Assembly: GCF_902626525.1 (NCBI RefSeq)
Contig: NZ_CACOFR010000005.1
Span: 1 to 64,000, forward strand
Direction of reading: 5' to 3'
Origin: an uncultured Prochlorococcus sp.
GTDB lineage: Bacteria; Cyanobacteriota; Cyanobacteriia; PCC-6307; Cyanobiaceae
Length of the DNA: 64,000 nt
Positions 35,464-42,600 of the stretch are shown here, piece after piece. The position numbers and the translations under genes were made by a program. The notes under the pieces were generated by a model that searched no databases, was not told the DNA's origin, and was given only the letters and a program-made list of their open reading frames with translations. Numbering within the stretch: the first letter of the stretch is position 1; each line of letters starts with the position of its first letter.

Positions 35464-35514
35464 TTATTAGTAGGGAAATTTATGCCTTAATCAATTAATT
35501 GTTTTTACTGTGCC

Positions 35515-35847
35515 ATGAAAAATTCAAGAAAACTTGATTCACCTAAAAGGTCCATAATTCAAAGAAAGAAAAAAATACTTGCAAATTCTGATTCTTATGA
35601 AAATAGTGATGTTTTGGTATCAGCAGTAATTAGTCCTTATTTGTTAACTCATCTTCACCATATTCTTCAACAGTCTGAGTATTATGCGCAAAAAGATGGT
35701 AGAAAATCTCATGCAGCCAACTTTGCAAAACTAAGAAAGGTTTTATGTTTAGATGCAAGAAGTATGGCAGATGCATCAGCAAAAGAAATAAAAGATACAG
35801 ATAATGATTTAATTATTAATAAATTTAATGAACAAAATGTAGCTTGA
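35515..35847 (+). CDS. hypothetical protein (110 aa), unrecognised
   Basis: The protein is basic and soluble. A Lys/Arg-rich N-terminal 25 residues is followed by a helical body with Val-Leu-Val-Ser-Ala-Val-Ile-Ser-Pro-Tyr-Leu-Leu-Thr-His-Leu-His-His-Ile-Leu and a second helix Ala-Ala-Asn-Phe-Ala-Lys-Leu-Arg-Lys-Val-Leu. There is no membrane helix and no recognised catalytic motif. It is divergent from the RHH regulator and shares its intergenic palindromes, so it may be under that regulator's control. I do not recognise the family. Confidence 0.7.
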   Translation: MKNSRKLDSPKRSIIQRKKKILANSDSYENSDVLVSAVISPYLLTHLHHILQQSEYYAQKDGRKSHAANFAKLRKVLCLDARSMADASAKEIKDTDNDLIINKFNEQNVA

Positions 35848-35882
35848 AGTAATAATCTATTTATAAATATTTTATTAAAAAC

Positions 35883-36113
35883 ATGTCCAGTAATGCAGAA
35901 AAGCTTTATAAGTTGATTGCAAACGACTCCAAAAAGAAAAAAAGTTTGTTTTTGATAGCTTTGACTAACCCAAAATTAGCTCTAGATAAAATATGTGATA
36001 TTGGCGATGAGTTGAATATTTCTGTTACTAGAGAAGAGGTTATTGAATATTTGAGTACTATTGATGATGAAGCAACTAAAATGTGGCTAGTCAAGGCTCG
36101 AGGAGGTCTTTAG
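35883..36113 (+). CDS. Nif11-like small protein ending in Gly-Gly-Leu
   Basis: This 76-residue protein has the look of a Nif11-type leader: a Leu-Tyr-Lys-Leu-Ile-Ala-Asn-Asp N-terminal helix, a central helix, and Leu-Asn-Ile-Ser-Val-Thr-Arg-Glu-Glu-Val-Ile-Glu-Tyr-Leu in place of the usual 'G..is.eel...l' segment. It ends Ala-Arg-Gly-Gly-Leu. In Nif11 lanthipeptide precursors a double glycine marks the end of the leader before the core peptide; here only one residue follows. No modifying enzyme or peptidase-transporter is in the window. It could equally be a helical protein unrelated to peptides. It is 35 bases after the preceding gene. Confidence 0.55.
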   Translation: MSSNAEKLYKLIANDSKKKKSLFLIALTNPKLALDKICDIGDELNISVTREEVIEYLSTIDDEATKMWLVKARGGL

Positions 36114-36267
36114 GTAAAGGTTCCGAATGATTATTGTTTGGATTCATCATCGGTTTAATTCTTTTATTGTAGCCGCCTCCACCAGCCAAAGTCCAAAAAA
36201 ACCAGTAACTTGGTATTGCAAGAGCTGCAGCTATGAAAATTGCTACAATTTGTTCTATTCTTTTCAT
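36091..36267 (-). CDS. small single-span membrane protein (58 aa)
   Basis: A 58-codon ATG frame on the reverse strand begins Met-Lys-Arg-Ile-Glu-Gln-Ile-Val and has one long hydrophobic helix (about residues 7-28) containing Ser-Tyr-Trp-Phe-Phe-Trp, then four glycines and a polar Asn/Pro-rich tail. Its last 23 bases overlap the end of the Nif11-like gene tail to tail. The membrane helix and the empty space around it support it as a real gene. The function is unknown. Confidence 0.5.
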   Translation of the reverse strand: MKRIEQIVAIFIAAALAIPSYWFFWTLAGGGGYNKRIKPMMNPNNNHSEPLPKDLLEP

Positions 36268-36338
36268 AATTAAATCTTATTCTACAAAATATTTTTTGGT
36301 AAATTTGCCTCTTATTTTGTAATTTCTTTTTTAAAACA

Positions 36339-37949
36339 GTGATTAGATTCGAAGGTGTAACCAAAATTTATTCTACGGATGTTGTTTTAAAAAATATTAA
36401 TTGGGAGATTAAAAAAGGAGAAAAAGTAGGCTTAGTTGGTTCAAATGGCGCAGGTAAATCAACCCAATTTAAGATTTTAATTGGAGAGGAATATCAAACA
36501 AGTGGAGAGATAATTAAAGAGGGAAATCCTAAAATTGTCTACCTAAAGCAGGAGTTAGATTGTGACCTGAATCATTCAGTGAGAGAAGAATTAGAAAGTT
36601 CGTTCAAAGATATTCAAATTGTTGCTACTCAACTTTTAGAAATCGAGAATAAAATGAAATCTTTGGATATAAAACTACATTCCGATGAACTTGAAATATT
36701 AGTAAATCAACTAGCAAAATATCAAGCCAAATTTGAGGCTTTAGGTGGATATAGAATGAAAACAGATGTAGAAAAAATTCTACCAAAATTAGGTTTTTCT
36801 GCCGAGGATGCTGATAAATTAGTTGGTAATTTTTCAGGTGGTTGGCAAATGAAAGTAGCGCTTGGAAAAATAATTTTACAAAAACCTGATTTACTTTTAT
36901 TAGATGAACCTACAAATCATTTGGATTTGGATACTATTTTTTGGTTGGAAAAATATCTATCTTCTCTTAAGATTGCAATTATTGTTATTAGTCATGATAG
37001 ATATTTTTTAGATAAACTTTGCGAAAAAATAATTTATGTAGATAGAGGAATATCTGAAACATATAAAGGTAACTATTCTTTTTTTGTGGAGCAAAAATCC
37101 TTAAATGAAGAATCAAAAAATAAAGCATATCAATTACAGCAAAAAGAAATTGAGATGCAAAATAAATATATAGAAAGATTTAGGGCTAGTGCAACAAGAA
37201 GCTCTCAAGCAAAGAGTCGAGAAAAACAATTAAAAAAGATTTCAAGAATTGAAGCTCCTATATCAAAATCAAAAAGTCCTGCTTTTAAATTTCCAGATTG
37301 TCCTCGTTCAGGAAAATCAGTTTTAACTATCAAAAATTTATCTCATAGTTATGCCGATAATATTCTTTTTTTAGATGTTAATTTGAAGGTTTATTCTGGC
37401 CAGAAAATAGCAATCTTAGGACCTAATGGCTGTGGTAAATCTACATTGCTTAAAATAATTATGAAAAGGATATCTCCTGAAATTGGAGAAATTAAATTTG
37501 GTAAACATAATATAATTGCCAGCTATTATGAACAAAATCAAGCTGAAGCACTCTCACTTGATGAAAAGGTTATTGATTTAATTTGTAATAAATCTCCAGA
37601 ATGGTCGCAAAAAAAAGTAAGAACATTTTTAGGAGGTTTTGGTTTTCAAAATGAAACTGTTTTTAAATATATTAAACAGCTAAGTGGTGGTGAAAAAGCA
37701 AGATTAGCTTTGGCGCTTATGATTATGAATCCGAGTAATTTTTTATTATTAGATGAACCAACTAATCATTTGGATTTACAATCTAAAGAGAATTTAGAAT
37801 TAGCAATAAAAAATTATAAAGGATCATTATTAATAATTTCTCATGATCGATATTTTATTTCAAAAGTTGCAAATAGAATTATCGAAATTAAAGATTCAAA
37901 ATTATTTTCGTATGATGGTAATTACAAATATTTTCTAGAAAAAAAATAA
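36339..37949 (+). CDS. ABC-F family ATPase (Uup/EttA-like, ribosome-associated)
   Basis: The 536 residues form two ABC ATPase domains with no membrane segment. Each has a Walker A (Gly-Ser-Asn-Gly-Ala-Gly-Lys-Ser-Thr; Gly-Pro-Asn-Gly-Cys-Gly-Lys-Ser-Thr), a signature (Phe-Ser-Gly-Gly-Trp-Gln; Leu-Ser-Gly-Gly-Glu-Lys) and a Walker B (Leu-Leu-Leu-Asp-Glu-Pro-Thr-Asn-His-Leu-Asp in both). Between them lies the charged P-site tRNA interaction linker (about residues 245-315) with Ser-Arg-Glu-Lys-Gln-Leu-Lys-Lys. ABC-F proteins act in translation rather than export. The start is GTG 36339; there is no long C-terminal coiled coil as in Uup. Confidence 0.93.
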   Translation: MIRFEGVTKIYSTDVVLKNINWEIKKGEKVGLVGSNGAGKSTQFKILIGEEYQTSGEIIKEGNPKIVYLKQELDCDLNHSVREELESSFKDIQIVATQLLEIENKMKSLDIKLHSDELEILVNQLAKYQAKFEALGGYRMKTDVEKILPKLGFSAEDADKLVGNFSGGWQMKVALGKIILQKPDLLLLDEPTNHLDLDTIFWLEKYLSSLKIAIIVISHDRYFLDKLCEKIIYVDRGISETYKGNYSFFVEQKSLNEESKNKAYQLQQKEIEMQNKYIERFRASATRSSQAKSREKQLKKISRIEAPISKSKSPAFKFPDCPRSGKSVLTIKNLSHSYADNILFLDVNLKVYSGQKIAILGPNGCGKSTLLKIIMKRISPEIGEIKFGKHNIIASYYEQNQAEALSLDEKVIDLICNKSPEWSQKKVRTFLGGFGFQNETVFKYIKQLSGGEKARLALALMIMNPSNFLLLDEPTNHLDLQSKENLELAIKNYKGSLLIISHDRYFISKVANRIIEIKDSKLFSYDGNYKYFLEKK

Positions 37950-38110
37950 AAAGTACAAGTAATTAGTGATTTTAAAATTATAAGTGCTGCAAAAATTTTT
38001 GAAAATTTTTAATAAAGTTTACATTCAGATAGGCAAGATCACTCATTTATCTTTACATAGTTTCCCTTCAGTGATTAATCTTAAAAATACAAAATAAGTT
38101 TAAGATTAAT

Positions 38111-38254
38111 ATGAAAAATTCTGATTTAAAAGAAAAACACTTTCAACATGCTGATCCTATTGAAAGTTATTTTGAGTGCATTTCAAGGTGTGATATCCAA
38201 GATGGTAGTTGTATCTCAATGTGTGTCGAAATTCTTAAACAGTATGATAATTAA
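38111..38254 (+). CDS. four-cysteine microprotein (47 aa)
   Basis: A 47-codon ATG-to-TAA frame encodes an acidic, soluble peptide with His-Ala-Asp-Pro-Ile-Glu-Ser-Tyr-Phe-Glu-Cys-Ile-Ser-Arg-Cys, then Cys-Ile-Ser-Met-Cys. The cysteines form C-x3-C-x6-C-x3-C across two short helices. This could be a helical hairpin held by disulfides or a metal site. It fills an otherwise empty 310-base gap between the ABC-F gene and htrA; the remaining 160 bases (37950-38110) show only AT-rich sequence. The sense of a conserved marine cyanobacterial family is from memory only. Confidence 0.6.
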   Translation: MKNSDLKEKHFQHADPIESYFECISRCDIQDGSCISMCVEILKQYDN

Positions 38255-38259
38255 AAGAG

Positions 38260-39411
38260 TTAATTATCTTGTAGGTTAGTAATATCAGTTGGTACTACTG
38301 ATAATCTGATAAAATTATTTTTTCGTTTTAATAATATATTTATTTGTTTATTAATACCATTTTTACTTATTTGGTTTATAACATCAGAGGCTGTTTCAAT
38401 ATCTTTATTACCTACTTTTATGATTATGTCATTTACCAAAATGCCACTCTTTTCAGCTGGACTATTTGCTAAGACATAGCCAACTTTTACGGAATTATTA
38501 TTTGTTTCAAAATTACTTTCATCTATTAAGCTGATTCCAATCATAGGATGTATTACTTTTCCATTATTTATTAATTCATAAGCAATTTTTTTAGCTTTAT
38601 TTATTGGGATTGCGAAACTTAAACCCGCTCCTGGTCCTGATCTGATCAAGGTATTAATACCAATTACTTCTCCATTTCTATTTAATAGTGGGCCTCCAGA
38701 ATTTCCAGGATTAATAGCAGCGTCTGTTTGAATCAGTTCAAGTTTTTTGTCGTATATTCCTAATTGAGCGACGTTTCTTTTTAGATTACTAATAATACCA
38801 AGCGTAACTGTATTTTCTAGTCCGAATGGATTGCCAACTGCAATTGCCCAATCACCAACTTGAATTTTTGTTGAGTCTCCTAATTTTGCTTTTGTCCAAG
38901 GTCCCTTCCCCTCAATCTTAAGTACAGCTAAATCGGTGAAAAAGTCTTGCCCTACAAGTTTTCCTTGAAACTTTTTACCGTTTGTTAGCCCAACAATTAC
39001 CTTATCCGATCCGTTTACAACATGAGAATTAGTCATTATAAGCCCGTCTGCAAATATAAATCCACTTCCTTGGCTTTGTTCTATGCGTGGCTGATTTTCA
39101 TTAGGCAAATTTAATCCAAAAAATCTTTCAAAATATGGGTCTAAAAATAGTTGAGAATCTCTTGAAAATTTTCTTTTTTTTACATATCTTTGAGTCTCTA
39201 TCGTCACTACAGAAGAACCAGTTTTTTCGACAGCTTTAGTAATAAAGGATTTGTCTGAGTATTTATTGATTTCACTAAATTTTGGATTTATAAATGGTTG
39301 GGATATGGCAATTGATGGTGTAAAAATACCCATAGTAATTGCTGTAGATAGTAATAATTTTTTGTTATTGAAGCTTTTCAATTTTGATGCTCTTATGTTC
39401 TTCGAATTCAT
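38260..39411 (-). CDS. HtrA/Deg-type serine protease
   Basis: This 383-residue trypsin-like protease has an N-terminal signal or membrane anchor (about residues 15-37), a protease domain and one PDZ domain. The catalytic triad is visible: His in Thr-Asn-Ser-His-Val-Val, Asp in Phe-Phe-Thr-Asp-Leu-Ala-Val, and Ser in Asn-Pro-Gly-Asn-Ser-Gly-Gly-Pro. Cyanobacteria usually have three (HtrA, HhoA, HhoB) acting in periplasm or lumen on damaged proteins; which one this is cannot be told. ATG 39411 is preferred to GTG 39420. It is 5 bases from the four-Cys microprotein stop, convergent. Confidence 0.93.
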   Translation of the reverse strand: MNSKNIRASKLKSFNNKKLLLSTAITMGIFTPSIAISQPFINPKFSEINKYSDKSFITKAVEKTGSSVVTIETQRYVKKRKFSRDSQLFLDPYFERFFGLNLPNENQPRIEQSQGSGFIFADGLIMTNSHVVNGSDKVIVGLTNGKKFQGKLVGQDFFTDLAVLKIEGKGPWTKAKLGDSTKIQVGDWAIAVGNPFGLENTVTLGIISNLKRNVAQLGIYDKKLELIQTDAAINPGNSGGPLLNRNGEVIGINTLIRSGPGAGLSFAIPINKAKKIAYELINNGKVIHPMIGISLIDESNFETNNNSVKVGYVLANSPAEKSGILVNDIIIKVGNKDIETASDVINQISKNGINKQINILLKRKNNFIRLSVVPTDITNLQDN

Positions 39412-39552
39412 TTGATGCACAATATTTGTGAAATTAAAATTTAACTGCTAAAAATAATTTAGTTTTTAGAGGAATTTATTTATTTAAAATAGCTAATTTT
39501 CTTTTTTTCGGGTTATTATTAATATCATAGCTTTAACCAATTAATAAAATTA

Positions 39553-39816
39553 ATGACTATTCTGTTTCCAATTATATATTCCGCAGCACTAACCTACCTA
39601 GTTTGGAAAGCTTTTAAGGTCATGTCCAATGGTTGGAGTATTTCTGGTACAGAAAAAAAACATCTTTACAAGTCAAAATTAAATCAAAAAAAATATACAA
39701 TACACCCTGAACTCCTAGACAAATCAGGAAATATTACTGATGAAGAGCTGCTAACAGTAAGATTTTCAAATGATAATGACTCTACATTGGAAGAAAAAGG
39801 TTCAACCAAAGATTAA
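39553..39816 (+). CDS. DUF2973 family cyanobacterial protein
   Basis: This 87-residue protein has an N-terminal membrane helix (about residues 3-24) and a soluble tail. The tail contains Ile-His-Pro-Glu-Leu-Leu-Asp-Lys-Ser-Gly-Asn-Ile-Thr-Asp-Glu-Glu-Leu-Leu-Thr-Val, which resembles the 'HPE.LD..G.....LLV.R' signature of DUF2973. Function is unknown; members are restricted to cyanobacteria as far as I know. It is divergent from htrA and precedes the next gene by 26 bases. Confidence 0.65.
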   Translation: MTILFPIIYSAALTYLVWKAFKVMSNGWSISGTEKKHLYKSKLNQKKYTIHPELLDKSGNITDEELLTVRFSNDNDSTLEEKGSTKD

Positions 39817-39842
39817 TCTATTAAAAATTTAAGGTAAAAAAA

Positions 39843-40226
39843 TTGGAATTAAGAACAAAAATAGTCTCAGCGGTTATAAGATCTCTTAAATTGCCACCAA
39901 GGTTTCGTCTAAAATTGGTCAAAGAAGATCCCGTAAGGCTTGAACTAAGCCTAACTCCTTCTTATGGTAAAAATCCAATAATTGTAGGTTTAGTTGAATC
40001 TTTAGACTTAGTTGCTAGAAGAGATAGAGAAGGTAGAATTCCTAGAGATCTCCAAGGAACTTGGGATTGGACAGTTAGACATGGAAAAGTAAGTACTGGA
40101 GGGTGGAATCCTATGCTAAAGGAAGCGTTGCAAACAATGTTTGAAACCGGTTTGCCAGCAATTATATATGAAGAATTAACTGGAGATGAGTATAGACCCG
40201 TAGACGGTCTAAGACATGTTAAATAA
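39843..40226 (+). CDS. conserved cyanobacterial hypothetical protein (127 aa)
   Basis: The protein is soluble with no membrane helix. It is built around a basic N-terminus (Leu-Lys-Leu-Pro-Pro-Arg-Phe-Arg-Leu), a beta-rich middle (Pro-Val-Arg-Leu-Glu-Leu-Ser-Leu-Thr-Pro), and Arg-Arg-Asp-Arg-Glu-Gly-Arg-Ile-Pro-Arg-Asp-Leu-Gln-Gly-Thr-Trp-Asp-Trp. The start is TTG 39843. Strongly ordered motifs suggest conservation, but I cannot assign a family or function. It is downstream of the DUF2973 gene and upstream of hli, all on one strand. Confidence 0.65.
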   Translation: MELRTKIVSAVIRSLKLPPRFRLKLVKEDPVRLELSLTPSYGKNPIIVGLVESLDLVARRDREGRIPRDLQGTWDWTVRHGKVSTGGWNPMLKEALQTMFETGLPAIIYEELTGDEYRPVDGLRHVK

Positions 40227-40294
40227 TTAATTAATTATCTAACATAAATTCTTCCTTTAACAGTTAATATAAGGATATAAATAATTAGTTAATT

Positions 40295-40441
40295 ATGAAC
40301 GATGAAAATCAACAAAGATTTGGCTTTGTAAATTTTGCTGAAACATGGAATGGTCGTATGGCAATGATGGGTATTTTAATAGGTTTAGGTACTGAATTAA
40401 TTACTGGACAAAGTATCCTTAGACAAATTGGAATAGGTTAA
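40295..40441 (+). CDS. hli: high-light-inducible protein (Hli), short form
   Basis: This 48-residue protein has one chlorophyll-binding helix with Glu-Thr-Trp-Asn-Gly-Arg-Met-Ala-Met-Met-Gly, the ExxNxRxAMxG core, followed by Ile-Thr-Gly-Gln-Ser-Ile-Leu-Arg-Gln-Ile-Gly, matching the usual 'TGQg.L.Q.G' ending. It is a typical short Hli acting in photoprotection and chlorophyll-protein assembly in the thylakoid. The 68-base upstream gap may carry a stress promoter; no clear motif was read. Confidence 0.95.
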   Translation: MNDENQQRFGFVNFAETWNGRMAMMGILIGLGTELITGQSILRQIGIG

Positions 40442-40445
40442 ATAT

Positions 40446-40784
40446 TTATTTTATTTCTTCAGCTTTTACTTCGATAGTTCTTTCACTAGGTGCTTTTACT
40501 GGATTTTTCTCACTAATATTGTTTAACTTTGTTCCACATTGCATACAGGTGTCATTTAGACCTAAAGAAATTGTTCCACAATTGCTACAAATATTAATTT
40601 TTGATTTGTAAGAATTAAAACCTATAAATACTAGTAACAATAATAATAGAGGTATTAGAAATAATAGAAGAAGGATGTTACCCAATAAGCCTAAAAAAAT
40701 TTTAACGCCAAAAATAGGAAATATTATTAATACTATTAATGTATAAGTAAGGAAATTTTTATTGGGTTTAACAAAATAATTCAT
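40446..40784 (-). CDS. membrane protein with C-terminal zinc ribbon
   Basis: This 112-residue protein has two hydrophobic helices (about residues 10-33 and 35-60) forming a hairpin, then Ile-Cys-Ser-Asn-Cys-Gly...Thr-Cys-Met-Gln-Cys-Gly, a four-cysteine zinc ribbon, and a charged tail. The ribbon probably faces the cytosol or stroma-like side and may bind a partner. I do not recognise a named family. It is 11 bases downstream of the BrkB-like gene on the same strand. Confidence 0.65.
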   Translation of the reverse strand: MNYFVKPNKNFLTYTLIVLIIFPIFGVKIFLGLLGNILLLLFLIPLLLLLLVFIGFNSYKSKINICSNCGTISLGLNDTCMQCGTKLNNISEKNPVKAPSERTIEVKAEEIK

Positions 40785-40795
40785 AAAAATTTTTA

Positions 40796-41710
40796 TTATC
40801 TCTTTATTCTTCTTTGATGTATTAAAGACATGCTAGCAATAACAACGCTCCAACACTGTCCAAAATATAAAATTACTCCAAGTAGCCAGACCCACAGTGT
40901 AAGTACAAGAAAACCTCCTATAAATCCATATGCTTGAAATCTTGCTCCAAGAGAGAGAATACTTTTACTTACTGCTAGATTCAATGTTGTTAAGCCAATC
41001 CCAATAAGAAAAGATCCAGGCAATAGAGGTCTCAAAGGAACTTTTCTACTAGGTAAGAGGGCTTGTAATAAAAGTGCCATCAAAGAAAAGCCAATTAGTG
41101 GTATTGCAAATTGGCCAACTTGTAGTAGTGGCAGCTTTTGTAATAAGTCAGAAATTAAATTATTAGATTTTGAAAGATTCTCTATAACGTTACTTGGAAT
41201 CATCCTAAGATTTGCACTAATCTGATCTAGTACCATTAAAAAACCTATAAAGAATACTATTAAAAAAGCTTCAACTCTATTTCGGAGAAACCTCGAAGCT
41301 TGCTCTCTCCAAGCAGCATTAATTTTTTTTGAGGGAAGTTCGTCTTCCCATAATCTATCTGCGCCTCTTTGGAGAGACAAATATGCATTTCCAGCTGTAA
41401 AAAGCAAAAACATAGCTCCTAGAATACCCGCTCCAAACCCTTGATCAATTAATTTAAATAATGTTGTTTCTACTAATTCAACTACTGAAGGAGGTAAGAT
41501 TTGTGCAGCAATAGTAATTATTTCTTGATCTAAGCCTTCTTGTTTTCCTAAGAACCATGATGCTATTGAGAGAGAAATTAAAAGAATAGGAAAAAATGAT
41601 TGTAATGTGTAGTAGGCAAATGCAGCACTTAGATCAATACAATCGGATTTGCTCCATCTCTCACAAGCTCCCCATAAACTTTTCAGGATCCAGGTTGAAC
41701 TGCGCTGCAT
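40796..41710 (-). CDS. YihY/BrkB family membrane protein
   Basis: The 304-residue protein has about six membrane helices. The family start Asp-Leu-Ser-Ala-Ala-Phe-Ala-Tyr-Tyr-Thr-Leu-Gln-Ser-Phe-Phe-Pro (residues ~24-39) is clear, and the C-terminus has Ala-Tyr-Gly-Phe-Ile-Gly-Gly-Phe-Leu-Val-Leu. Family members were once called ribonuclease BN; transport of an unknown substrate is suspected. ATG 41710 is preferred to TTG 41725. It is 89 bases downstream of the inositol phosphatase gene on the same strand. Confidence 0.88.
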   Translation of the reverse strand: MQRSSTWILKSLWGACERWSKSDCIDLSAAFAYYTLQSFFPILLISLSIASWFLGKQEGLDQEIITIAAQILPPSVVELVETTLFKLIDQGFGAGILGAMFLLFTAGNAYLSLQRGADRLWEDELPSKKINAAWREQASRFLRNRVEAFLIVFFIGFLMVLDQISANLRMIPSNVIENLSKSNNLISDLLQKLPLLQVGQFAIPLIGFSLMALLLQALLPSRKVPLRPLLPGSFLIGIGLTTLNLAVSKSILSLGARFQAYGFIGGFLVLTLWVWLLGVILYFGQCWSVVIASMSLIHQRRIKR

Positions 41711-41799
41711 ATTAATTCTTTTCAAATATTTATCTTATATATTTTTTTTATTGTATCTAATAAAGGAATTTATCAAGCTAATATTTATTTATGATGCAA

Positions 41800-42600
41800 C
41801 TATTTTTCTAATATTAAGTTCCCCCATGGCTTTAAAATTTCAATTTTTTCTATTGATCTACAAGCAATCAATGGAAAATTAACGTCACTCAAGTTTTGTC
41901 CAGGTACTAAATTCGAAGGATTTGTTTCTAACCATTCAATAGAACAATTTAGTTCTTCTAATAATAGCCAGGCCGCTGCAATATCCCATATTTTGGGGGT
42001 TGACTCTATCGCTCCGAAAGTTTGTCCCATCGCAACACTTGTTAAATTTAAACTAGATACACCTAAGAGTCTGATTTTCCCAGGAAATACTGAATTTGGG
42101 TTTTTTTGTAAAATTTTTATAGATCTACTACACAAAGAAATACACTCACTTTGGAAATTATTTTGGCTAGGGTCAATTTTCTTATTATTTAACCAAACAC
42201 CTTTATTTTTAATGGAGACAAATTTTTTTTTCAACGTAGGGATTATTAAAAAAGAGGACTGAGGTATACCATCGACGAATCGTGCAACTGATATTGACCA
42301 GTATGGAATATTTGCTGCGAAATTGGTTGTTCCATCAAGAGGATCGACTACCCAATATGCTTTTGTATTGGGAACGTTCTTACCTCCTTCTTCACTAAGA
42401 ACGCCTTCATTTGGTGCTATTTTAGCTAGACCCTCTACAATTGTTTTATCACTCCATAAATCACAAGTTGTTATTAATGATCCATCTGCTTTGTTACTAG
42501 CACTAATATTTCCAAAATCTTTTATTTGACGTTGACTAACTAATTCAAATAAAGAATCTAATTCACTTAATTGATAATTAGTTAAATTTGTTTGATTCAT
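41800..42600 (-). CDS. inositol monophosphatase family protein
   Basis: This 266-residue Mg2+-dependent sugar or nucleotide phosphatase has Leu-Ser-Glu-Glu-Gly-Gly, Asp-Pro-Leu-Asp-Gly-Thr-Thr-Asn-Phe (the metal-binding core) and Trp-Asp-Ile-Ala-Ala-Ala near the C-terminus. Family members act on inositol phosphate, fructose 1,6-bisphosphate or PAP; the substrate is uncertain here. The start codon overlaps the stop of the TolC-like gene (ATGA), so the two are likely translated in coupled fashion. Confidence 0.9.
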   Translation of the reverse strand: MNQTNLTNYQLSELDSLFELVSQRQIKDFGNISASNKADGSLITTCDLWSDKTIVEGLAKIAPNEGVLSEEGGKNVPNTKAYWVVDPLDGTTNFAANIPYWSISVARFVDGIPQSSFLIIPTLKKKFVSIKNKGVWLNNKKIDPSQNNFQSECISLCSRSIKILQKNPNSVFPGKIRLLGVSSLNLTSVAMGQTFGAIESTPKIWDIAAAWLLLEELNCSIEWLETNPSNLVPGQNLSDVNFPLIACRSIEKIEILKPWGNLILEK

